Shown: positions 11,901 through 23,900 of the stretch, one piece after another
Numbering within the stretch: the stretch's first letter is position 1
Layout: each line of letters opens with the position of its first letter
From: Dendrobium chrysotoxum
Lineage: Eukaryota; Streptophyta; Magnoliopsida; Asparagales; Orchidaceae
Direction of reading: 5' to 3'
NCBI GenBank assembly: GCA_019925795.1
Contig: CM034304.1
Span: 10,789,471-10,853,470 of the forward strand
DNA: 64,000 nt
Position numbers and translations under genes: made by a program
The notes under the pieces: model-generated
What the model was told of the DNA's origin: nothing
The model's input: only the letters and a program-made list of their open reading frames with translations
The model's database searches: none

Positions 11901-14900
11901 GTAGGACTTATTGTTTTGTGGGCTCCGAAAATTCGGCCCCGGCCTCCGCCTGCTTTTGTTTTTCTTCAGGGGGAGTTTTAACGAATTAAGTTTCGGGGTA
12001 AATTTTGGAAGGCAGATGGGTTTTTAGATAAGACACTACCCAGAGATTTCGCCCTCATTTTGCGAGGACTTTATGATCTGAGTTCTGGGTTCCTATAGGC
12101 GCAAGCCCCTATAGTTAATTACCCCTCCTGGTAACGAGAGAGAACTTTCGATTAAGGCTAGTCGTCAATCAGATACGTAGAGATACGTTAGTCTAACATA
12201 TAGTAGCAGCAAGGGTTTAGGATGTGGAAAGTTTGAAGATTTGATATTCAAAATTAGAAATTTCACCATCTTGCACTTAAAGCGGATGGTGGGGGAATGG
12301 ATGATGGACCCGATCAAGATCCCATGGTTCCGTCATCCCGGGCCATCGTGGTCCTTGGTCTACTTTTAGAGGAGGTAGTCGACTCAACCTGACAGAAGGA
12401 TCCTTGTCGGCAGCCATGGGTTGCTTCGTCCAAGGGTACCTTGTAGACCTGGGGTGGGTATTTGTCTAAGGGGACAAATTTGAATCCGCCTTAGCTAACA
12501 GAGGGCTTTGTGCCCTATTGATGTAGGCAGGGGGGGGGGGGGGTCAAATCAAGATGAGAATTTTGGGTGGTTGCTGATTTTCAGTTGGGAGCTGATATTG
12601 GAGTTCTATTTTTGTGAGCTGAAGTTTAGCTCATTAATTCTAAAAGGTATGAAGTATTGGTGAAGCTCATTAATGGTAAAAAGGTATGATGGAGTGTGGC
12701 TTTTCTTTTCCCCTTGCTGCCTCCTCGGTTTCTCCTCTTAACCCTTCGGTTTTGGTGGTTTTTGCTGTTTCCCCATAAGACCTGTTGGGCTTCTTGTGCC
12801 TGCTGCCTTGGTTGCTGGTTTGCCCCTTCGGCTCCTTCCCACCTGGCTGGTTCCGTGGACTTCTGGGCTGTTTACGTGGCCTTTTTGGCTGGATTTTTGT
12901 GGTCTTTTGTCCTGTTTCCTGTGCTGAACTTTATGGCTGCTGTTTGGTGACCTTTGGTCTTTCATTTCCCTAAATCTAATTGGTTTAGATGGAGGTGCTA
13001 TGGCTGTTTGGTTTCCTTATGGTTTGCCTATAAATATAACATGTTTTTGGAAGAAAAAAGAGAGTGATATGATGTTATTTTTGGACTAAAACCTGAGGGT
13101 TTTGTTTGGAAAAGCTTGCGAGCTTTGTCCACTTCTTCTCCTTCCCTTCTAGGAAAGCTTGCGAGCTTCTCCTCCTTTCTTCTCGGCTTCTAACCCCTTC
13201 TTCTCTACGCAAGTGTCCACCCCACCTGTATCCTTCTTCTAAAGTAAATGAAAAGCAAGTTTAGGTGTTTTATTTTATATAAAAGTTTGTAAGTGTCTTT
13301 TACACGAAAGCGGGCTCTCGGAGTTTTAGGGTTTAGAAGTTATACCTTGGCGACCGGCGGGGTTGGCACGTAGATTGAGGCGAGAAAAGGTCTCTTTTTA
13401 CAATTAATTATAATTAAGCATAGTTAATTAATAAATTATAATTAATAATTAATCATAATTATTTATAATTAATTAATAATTTAGCATGAATAATCATAAG
13501 TAATTATTAATTAAAATTAAAATTAGTTAAATATAATTAATTATAATTAATTATAATTAATAATTAATTATAATCATTTATAATTAATTAATAATAATTA
13601 ATTATAAATAATCATAAATAATTATTAATTAAAATTAAAAGTAATTAAATATAATTAATTAGAATAAATCATAATTATTAATTATTCATAATTATTTATG
13701 ATTAATAAAAAAAATTGATTATGAATAATTATAAATAATTTTTAATTAAGATTAGAAATAATTAAATATACTAAATTAAACTTAATCATAATTATTAATT
13801 ACTTATAATTATTTATAATTAACAATACTTAATTACAAATAATTATAATTAATCAAACAAAACTAATTATGATTAAAGAAGGATTAGGATAGGATTAGGG
13901 ATCTGTTTGGCAACAGGATTTATGGGATTTTGCCGAAGAAGCGTGCGAAGGGAGATGGCTACCTTCTCAAACGAGCAAGCTCTTGTTGTTACTTCCGATC
14001 CGACAGTGAAGGGAACGTCGTTGAGGGAGCCGGAGTCGGAACAGTGAAGGAGGCGGAGAGGCGACTCGTGAAAACTTGCACTGAGCAATCTTCCGTAGCT
14101 ACTTCCGATCCGACTGGAAGGAACGCCTTCAGAGGAGGGGAGTCGGCTGGGGAGCTCCTTCACTCGTTCTCTCTCTCTCTTTCTCTCTTTCTCTCACTCT
14201 GTCTGTGGGCCGACGGGTCGCGAACAGGGAAGGGGTCGAGTAGAGCAGGGCTCGGTTGAGCTTGGAGAAATCGGAAGGAGCTGCGGTGGAGGTCGGCTAG
14301 GGCAGAGGTGCTTGCGGCTTCGGGTCAGGGATTCGATCGTGGAAGGAGAAGATGGAGAATGGGACGGGGAGATTGCGGGGCTTTTCGCGTGTGTGGGAGA
14401 GCGACGAAGAAGAGGAATTCTGCCTCGTTTTAAAGAGGCGAACTTGGATGCGATCGAGGCGAAGTCTTCGCACGCGGGAGAAGTGACTGAGGGCGCCGTT
14501 TGCAGAGGGATGGGGCGCCGATTGCAACAAGTATGTAATCATTTAAGCATTTTTTTTTATTTTCATTTTTTTTGTTTCTTTTTTTTGGCTGCCTTAGTAG
14601 AGGTCAACATGTTTAAAACTTAAATTATAAAAAAAGTTATATTAAAATATTCCTAATTTCTTGTTTTGATCATTCATGTAGATATTTTCAAAGAATAAAC
14701 TTGTTACATATGATATAATTTTGTAATTAATAACTTTATTCATAAAAGTTATATTAGAAAAATCTTGATATTTTTAAAAGATCAAATATTATTTCATTGT
14801 TAACTAAGCATGTTGGATGATCTAGTTAAATCATATCGTGTCAGAAGTTGGATGTCCTCTTCAATTAGCATGTTCTAAAATTAAAGAAACAAAGGATAAA

Positions 14901-17900
14901 CATGCCTGAAGAAGTCCCATTCTATCTTGTATTGATGTTTGTGATCTTCCCATCCGCCAAAAAACAGATCCAAATATAATTGCAGATGCAACAGACATTC
15001 TTGTCCTTACTTTATTTGTAGGCCCATCGCGAAAAGCCTAAGTACAAAAACATTGAACTCAGAACAAGTAGTTATACATAAAAGTAATTAAAGGATAGTT
15101 CATAGTTATAAAAACTTACATTCCGCACTAATAAGTATAAAAAACAGCTGCCATAAACTCCCCCCACCCCCTTCATCCCTCCCCACCCACCATTTTAGTA
15201 TACTATAACAAATTAAATAATTTTTATTTTATGCTAGGAAAAAATGATAAATAGTTTTAAGAAAAAGGAAATGATAAAACCTGCATCCATGCTCGTTTAA
15301 GGAGCAATCGGAACTGTTTCCACCATCCAGATTGATGTTTGGTTAAGGATTTTCGAGCAAACTTTGTTTGAATCTTGGAATTCTTCCAAGCATCAACTGA
15401 ACTTACACATTCAATTACGAGGGCATTCTCTAAAAACTCAGCAACAAGTTTGTCAATCCTTGTTTGAGAAGAATGTACACTTTCAGCGGAGCTATAATCA
15501 ACTGATATTAGATCAGCCAGGAACTCAGCAGGGTTCATATGATCTGGACATTCGTACCTGATATAATAGGTTCTTTCACTCATTACTATATTAGAGAAAT
15601 GCCACAAAGCAAAAAAAAAAACTGATGTATAGAAGGAGTGGCTGATACCAGTATGTTGATAAGCAAATAGAGTGATAAGATTTTGAGCCTAGAATCAATA
15701 TTTATGGACAAAAGTAAAGGCAATTCCTTATCAACAAACTGCAATGAGCAATTTGAAGCCAATTGTGTGGATGATTGTGCAATAGCAAATGATGCAAGAG
15801 CGTGGCTAACTCTTTCTTAATGTGATATATATGAGAGAAACATAATTTACAGTTATGTTATGTTATGTTTAGATCATGTTTCATGTTAGCTTTTTTCCTA
15901 ATAGTTCATGATAATTTTGTATGATGACATGATAACATTCTTTTTTTTTTCCTGTAAAATGATTTTGTTGACTTGATCATTTTATGGATAATACTTCATT
16001 CATAATTTACAGTTATGATTTTATTATGTTTCATGTTAGTTTATTCCCTAATCGTCCATGTTTATTTCATATGATGACATGATAATACTTTTTTTTTTCA
16101 TAGTTGATTTTGTTGCCATGAGAATTAATGCCGAGTGAACTACCACAAACTTTGACGAGTGAGGTTGCTATAGAGGACAGATTGTGAAGAAGGAAAAACA
16201 GAGATAGCCTAGAGACGAGAGAAAATATATGAAACAGTAACTCAACAGATAGAAAGACTAATCTTCGTTTTATTCCCTAATCGTCCATTACACTTGAAGG
16301 TTTATTAGATCCCAAAAAGTGTCTTATACATCGTATAGAAGAAAATGGAGTTCTAGCCCACATAGCATCTTGAAAAGTTTCCATGTAACCAACTCTTCCA
16401 TGCCAACCTTCCACTGTAGCAAACTACTAGAAGATGAGGAAGTGGCCAAATGTTGGCTCCTGAGGGGTTGACAGGAAGGACTACAAGTAAACAGTTGAAA
16501 AGATAACATATAACAATCAATCATAGTCTTTTGGAGTTGTCGATGGGCTGTTTGTGCAGAGGTTGTCAATCACCAAAAGGTTATCAGCTTGATCGATTAT
16601 CACTGGATGGAAATAGTAGATCAATCCTCAAGGTGAAATTAGCCATCGGGTAATACTGAATCAACATCCTTGAGCATTGTCCTAAGAAAGCTGAGTTGTT
16701 GATTTCAAGCAACTGCACATGATCAAATCCCTTGACTATGATATTAATACATAGGCTCGATCAGATGGTGATAAAGCATCTCATAAAAAGTACTAGATCA
16801 GTGACTCACATAAATTTTCTCTCAATTCTTTCTTTATGTTGTTCGCTCAAGAAAAAAATGGCACTATGGCACAAACTCTGCTTTCTAGGCTTAAGGTTCC
16901 ATTTTTCCTTGAGGTAAACTGAATCTTTAATTAACCAGATTTCCGCCGATAATTATATCGAGGTTTATTTAGTTTTGGGTTCCTACCTCCCATGAGCGCA
17001 AGCCCACATAGTTAATTACCCCTCCTATCATGTAGAAAAGAACTCTCAATTAAGGATGAATTAACTTTAAAAGTGTTAAGTGTTTTAATCTTAGTTATGG
17101 TGGAAGGAGATAAACCCGATCAAGATCTCATGGTTCTGTCATTCCCAAAATACCATAGATTTCAATCTACCAGCACTAACAATCATTGATCATAGTGTTC
17201 AAGGAATCTGATCAACAGCCATGGGTTGTCTCCTCTTAGGGATCCTGAGTAAACTGAAATTGTTAAATATAGGTTTTGGTGTTATAGTGGTGTGGTATGG
17301 ATTGGGGCTTACGGCTACGCTTGGGAGTTACCCGTAAGTTTAAGTTTAGGCCGGGGCATACGGCTCCTCTTAGGAGTTGCTCGTAGGTTTAGGTTTAGAT
17401 TGGGGCTTACAGCTCCTCTTAGGAGTTTCCCGTAGGTTTAAGTTTAAGACGGGGCTTACAGCTCCTCTTAGGAGTTGCTCGTAGGTTTAGGTTTAGATCG
17501 GGGCTTACGACTCCTCTTAGAAGTTGCCCGTAGGTTTTATGTAGGTTTTATGACTTCTGCATTTAGAAGTGGTCTATATGTTAAGGTTTAGTTGGAGTGT
17601 GTAATACTTCTCATGGAAGTTCTCCAAAGAGTAGATCTTACAGCATTCATTGAAAGTTGTCTGTAGTTTATCAGGGACATGTTATATGTCCTGGGAAGTT
17701 TTCCCTAACACCCTACTTAAAGCAGGACTTATGAGCTCTACTAGACATTGCCTGTAATTTTTAATTTAGGGTTCTTCCACTTCCATTGGAAGAGCTCTCA
17801 GCGAATTAGTTTATATAGGTTTTACTGCTTCACTTAGAAGTTACCTATCGGGCTTAGCTTAGTGCGATTTAGCAGTAAATATTTAGTTTTGTACTCTTCA

Positions 17901-20900
17901 TTTCCTCGACACCAGTACTAGTGTTTCGTTTAAAACAGTAACATCTTTACGTTAGCACTTGGCTTCTAGTACTGCACACTGTAGTTTTGCCTCTAGTGTT
18001 AGTGTTTAACTCATAGTACTAGCTTTTCTTGCAGTAGTTGTTAGTTCAGTACTTGTTTTGTTTCAGTACTAGTTTTGCCTACAGTAGTAGCTTTGCTTAC
18101 AGTACTAATATTTTGTTTATAGCCCTAGCATTTTGTTTACAACCCTGCATGGACCTTTGTTATTTGTTTGCAGGCATCCAAAGCTTGCACAGGAGTTTGC
18201 ATAGGAAGGAGTTTGACAGAGTCAGAGTTTGGAGAGTTGTGTTTTAGTTGTTTGAGAGTTTTGTTTAGTTTGCAGAGTTTGCAATTTTGTTCAGAGTTTT
18301 GATGTTTTTAGTTTTAGGAGTTTGGATTTAGTGGGTGTGAGTCTGTATTTAGGTTTGTTTAAAGCAAATATTGTTCTTTTGAATTAATTGCATTAATTAA
18401 TTAGGTATTTAATTAAACAAAAATTTATTTTTAATTATGTTTTAATTTAATTAATCAGTTGGTTAAATTTATTTTTAAATTAACTGCTCAGCTTATTAAT
18501 GAAATTATATATACATATATATATATATATATTAAACTAGTCAATTCAATTAGTTTAATTAACTAAAGTTTTAATTTTATTCATTAATTAAATTAATTAA
18601 GTTTTAAATTTATTACCTGATTTGTTTAATTAATTTGAAGATTTAAATTTTATTTTTAAATTAATTAGTTTATTAATTAAATTGATTAATCAATTATTTA
18701 ATTAATTAGAAGATTTAATTTAATTTTTAAATTAATCAATTAGTTTGATTAATTGGAGTTTTGATTTTATTTTTAATTTAATTAATTAGTTAATTAAGTT
18801 TTAAATTTCAATTTATAATAATTAATCAATTGGTTTAATTAATTAGTTAATTAATTAATTAAAATCTTAAGTTTATTTTAAATTGATTCATTAATTATTA
18901 ATTAATTAGATTTTAATTTTGAAATTAATTTAATTAATTAAAGCTTTCGGATTATTTTCTAAGATTTTTTAGGAAAATTCAGCATCCTCCCGGTGTCGCC
19001 TCCCTACGAGGGGAGGTCGAGAGGGCACTGGCCCTTTCAAACCCTCCCAGCTGGATAAAATTCGACGGCCAAGGGCTTCAAGACATTGCTTGATCCTAAA
19101 ATCAATCTTCAGGGTTTTCAATTGGTTGCTGTTTATTTTTCTGAAAATTTCGGCAACCTCTCAACGTCCCCTCCCCATGAGGGGAGGTTGGGTGATGCTG
19201 GAGCTGAGTTGTTAATTCTCTTAACTTCAGGCTAGTTTAATTTCGTATGGCAGTTTGTATGGCTACATAGGATTAGTGATTGCTTATGTTGTGTGCAGCC
19301 TAATAGGTTGCTACCTTTGTCTATAAATATGTAGCAATGCTTGTAATAGAGAGATTTTAGATATGAATAATATTTGAGTTTTACTCCATTGTTTTGGGTT
19401 TCTGTATCCTGAAAGATTTCAGGTGGTGATCCCCTCCCAAGAAGGAGTTCTTAGGTTATGCGTGGGCTGCCAGTTCCTGCAGCTCGTGTGTTGTATCGTC
19501 GCTGCGTCACCCCCACTTCGCCGGCATCATTTGGTATCAGAGCCGGCAAGCTCTTCTTTCTCTGTATCCTGCATTATAGCAGGTGGTGGTGGTTCCTATA
19601 GTTTATCTACAGGTTTTTGAGTTCCTACAGCGATCGGGAGTCATCTTCGGCGTGGAGCCTTCGCTGAAGAACAGTTCTTGTTCTTCTGGAGTTCGTTCTT
19701 GCCTTTCCCCTGTTCCAGAACAGTGTCATTTGTTGCCTTTCACCTACAAGGATCAACAAGGAGAGTACTTCTTGTTTTGTTGGAGGTTCGTCCAAGGTGA
19801 AGCAAAAATAAAACTGGGTGAGAAAACAGAGGAGAAACGTGAGAGGAGCTTGGCATTGTCTCTTGATGGTTGTTCTTGTATCTATGTAGAGATTTTCTTA
19901 GTAAAGAAAAATAAGAAGGCTAATTCTGATTACAGTGCAAAAATTCTATTGCTATGTTCTGTGGCTTTAATTTCTAATGAGTTGCAGAAATATACATCAT
20001 TTCTGAATATTCTGAACCACGTGAAAGATGCTGTTCTTTTCTTTCTTGCTGTAGTATTTCACTTCAATTGGTATCACGTCCAAGGTGAAGCTTCCCGTTT
20101 GAATCCCTATTGGAGATTGTTCTTCATCCAGGAAGAAAGAAACCTCAAGGGAAATGCGAAGAAGCCATCAAAAACAGCAGTTTTTGCCTTCCAAATTGGT
20201 CCGATTGCTGTCCTGTTTTCACAACCGTCCAAATTGACATCCTCGTCGCGTCCAAGGCCTTTAGGCCGACTGTTCTAGGTGGAGCATCTTCAGGCACCGT
20301 TTTCCTCCAGAGGACTGAAAGATTCCAACCGCCGGATCCTTCATCCACCGCAACTAGCCTTTTCTTGCTGCATTCCGTGCCTTCCAGCCAGCCAGCAAGA
20401 ACCACAGGATAGTGGATTGGAAGGAGGAAGAACTGTGGTTTGCTTGCTCGTTGATTACCTTCTCCATAAGGCTGTTTTCCGCTCCTACTATTCAGGAATT
20501 TGGTTCTTCTATCAAGATTGTTGTTCTCTTGAAGATTTCTATTTTATTTGCATCTTTCTGTATCTTGGAATTCAGTCCAAGTGGTGATTGTTTCCTCAAC
20601 AAGATGTCACCTCGCCGAAATCATCTAGGACCACTGCAAGAAGCTAAAATTGAAGATCTTCTACAAGAAATTGCCGGACTCAAACTAAGATTGTCAAGGA
20701 TTGAACAAAGGAGCTTGAGCCCCTTTGCCCGGGACTTTAATGGCGTCCGACTACGGGGCAAGTAAGCTGCCTCGACGACTTCAAGACCTCTCGTTCCAAC
20801 TAAATCCTTAAGAATCGATGACGACGACGAGGGCATCTCAGATGATCAGATCTCTTCCACCTATGACGACATGTTTGAAGGACCACCTCGTCAGTCTTCC

Positions 20901-23900
20901 ACCCCACCCTCGATCGAGTTCAGCTTCGAAGAATTTGAAGATCCATTGTCGAAATCATCTTCTTTGCTTGTCTTTGATGAACCCGTGTATGACGTGTATG
21001 ATGATGACATGTTCGGTGGAATTCTTGACTTTGATCAACCCGCATATGATGACGACGAGCGCAAGAAGGATGTCCAACCGGAGTTAGTCATGCATATCAT
21101 TCCTGATAAGGCGATGAGTGTGCTTTCCATCATTGATAATAGAATTAGTATGAACAAACTAGAACATGAAGACCTCCTTGGTACCTTCGCGCATTCTGAC
21201 ACCAAATTCACGAAGGCGCTCGCAATGAAAGATGATATTTGCATGATTAATCCATTTAGCGTCAAGTTCAACCCAACTCTTGAAGAGTGCCATTTGCAGG
21301 TGCTACTAAAGACGCATTCTGAGTCTGTCTGCTATCCCATTCATCATCGATTCCAGCTTATATTGAAGTCTCTTATAGACGAAAAGAATGACACCGGGTG
21401 GAAATATCTAGACTGGTTTAGTCAACCCAACCCACCTCCTTAGGGTGGACAATCAGACATCTTCTTATGAGCCTGAAGTTCCTCCTACCCCGGTAGTATG
21501 ACGCCGGAGCTGAGCTGTTAATTCTCTTAACTTCATGCTAGTTTAATTTCGTATGGCAGTTTGTATGGCTACATAGGATTAGTGATTGCTTATGCTGTGT
21601 GTAGCCTAATAGGTTGCTACCTTTGTCTATAAATATATAGCAATGCTTGTAATAGAGAGAGATTTTAGATATGAATAATATTTGAGTTTTACTCTATTGT
21701 TTTAGGTTTCTGTATCCTGAAGGATTTCAGGTGGTGATCCCCTCCCAAGGAGTTCTTGGGTTATGCGTGGGCTACCAGTTTCTGCAGCTCCCGTGTTGTA
21801 TCGTCGCCGCGTCACCCCCCCCCCCCCCCCCCTCACCGGCATCATTGGGAGGGCACTTATCCTTTCAAATCCACCTAGTCGGATAGGATTCAACGGCCGA
21901 GGGCTTCGAGACATTGACTAGTCCCAGAATTGGTCTTCAACTCCTCCAATTTGACGATTGTGACATCTTTCTTATTTATTTATTTATATATAAAATATTT
22001 ATAAAATACCCTCTCTTTCCTCTAACTTATTGTTTTAAACACGAGGGCAAGAAACACGAAAATTGAGCGTAGAAATCTGCTCGAGTGTGGGTTCAGACAC
22101 GGGTGAAGAGCGCTCAAGCAGGTTCTGTTCGAACATAGAGGGAGGTGGATGGCTTGATCGGCTGGGCTAGTTCAACCATAAATGGAGGTGAACGGCCTGT
22201 TACTGTTCAGACCTAGGAGGCTGACGACCTATTACTGTTTGAGATTGCTCGATCTTGTTTGGATATGAAGGGAGGCGGGATTGACTGGTGCCGTTCGAGT
22301 GGAAACGAGCACCGGATTACAGGTCGAGTGCGAGAGTCGGGTCGAAGGTCGAAGCGTGCAGGCTGTGATCGACCCGATCATGTCGGCGCAGGTCAGTTGG
22401 ATCAGCGGGTGCGGCATCATGTAGGTGCCGCAATCGGGAGCAAGCTCGAGTTCGAGAGTCCAGAGGTGCCGTGAACGAGAGCAGCTGGGAACAATTTCAA
22501 GAGGTGTCGTGAACGAGAGCCGTCGGGATTCTGATCGAAATTGAGCGTAAGTCCCCATTCGGTCGTTTCTCTGTTGTTTTATACAAGTGGTTGTCCACAA
22601 TGTGCACGTTCGACTCAACGACATGCTGACGTGCTTCTGTTTTACTTATTTTCCCTTTTCTTTTCTTTTTCTTTTCTTTCTTTTTTTTTTAATTAAAAAC
22701 TTTATCCGAACATATGTGCATTACATGAGAAAGAATGCTACTAACTAATATGAGAAGATACAAACATATGTTAATCCTTGATACAACTCTACAATGGTTA
22801 GGAATTATTTGGCAACTCCATACTGGCTCTGATAAAACAATTTCAAAGTATCATCAACAACCATTTCTGCATCTCAATGTCAATCAAATCAGCTTCTTAA
22901 AACGGCTACAAAAACCATACTTTTACATTGAGACAAAAGGCTTCTATTATTGACTTTCTTGAAATAAAATTGAAACAATGTTCTAATCCTGACACAATTT
23001 TTCTTAAATTTACTTCAATTACCTTCTCCTACAACCTAGAAAATATAAACTCTATAAATTTATGATTATCATAATTATAGACATCTTTTTTATTCTAACA
23101 ATTAGTACAAAAAAATGCATCTTCTCAAGTATTTAGCATACTCCACGTTTACAAAATTTCAATGAATATATTTGCTATCCACCATACTATAATGTCCCCC
23201 ATAATGTTCCAGAAGTCAGTAGCATCACACCTACAACAAGAGCTTAATTTTATACGGTTCTCATAAAGCAGATACAATGAATGCTACTGAAGGTTGAAAA
23301 CGGAATTAATCTACCATAAATGTTAAACATATATTTGAAGAAGATTGATCAAAATATAAGGCTGTTTACCCAAACTTTGCAAAGTATTTTAAGGGTTCAT
23401 CTTTTGCAGGACCATTGTAAACAACTGAACCGTCTGATAGCAACACTATGTCATCAAAATTGTTATATACTGAACTTCTAGGTTGGTGTATTGAACATAT
23501 CACAGTATGACCCTCTTGGGCAAGCTGTTGAAGAGTTTCCATAACCTTCTCAGCTTGGAACGCATCCAGTCCTACATAAACGAATAAATAATGTTGGTAT
23601 CTATCAAAGGGGAAAAATCAAGGATAATTCACAGCAGTAATGGAATTCATAGAATGAAAATTTTAATAGCAACATGAAAAAGGATGATATATATGATTTA
23701 AAGGACTCAGGTGATTACAGGTTAATGAAACTTTTTTTATCATAAGTTGGTTTACTTTCCCAGTAAAGCTTTACAAGTAGAATCAAAAGAATGGAAATTT
23801 AAGTACAATAAACACAATACAGAAGTCAGATGCTCTGAGGGCCAGTTTTTTTCAATGATTCAATGTATGCATACAAAACTGAATAAATGAGCCTCAATCT

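Larger units (their letters stand above)
19193..21844 (+). mobile_element. Non-autonomous LTR retrotransposon with intact ends
   Basis: Two LTRs (19193-19529 and 21499-21844) flank a 1.97-kb interior. The LTRs begin TGATGC/TGACGC and end GGCATCA, and a 5-bp duplication TTGGG sits at 19188-19192 and 21845-21849. The primer site TGGTATCAGAGC (initiator Met tRNA type) is at 19532-19543. The interior has a gag-like frame but no protease, integrase or reverse transcriptase, so mobility would depend on another element. No purine tract was seen before the 3' LTR. I count about 17 mismatches between LTRs, nearly all transitions, so the insertion is moderately old. It lies in intron 5, antisense to the gene. 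Confidence 0.93.

Noticed and set aside
12696..12973. Hydrophobic frames that look like small membrane proteins
   Set aside because: They reflect T/G-rich composition; a frame is open on the opposite strand too, and the region lies inside a transposon-like spacer.
15364..15561. 65-residue plus-strand frame
   Set aside because: Antisense shadow of transporter exon 6.
17304..17550. Regularly spaced repeats resembling a CRISPR array
   Set aside because: Units abut with no unique spacers, the host is a plant, and no cas-like genes are present.
19583..20278. 231-residue frame as a new gene
   Set aside because: It starts directly after the primer site in the retrotransposon leader and has no domain; kept only as a leader note.
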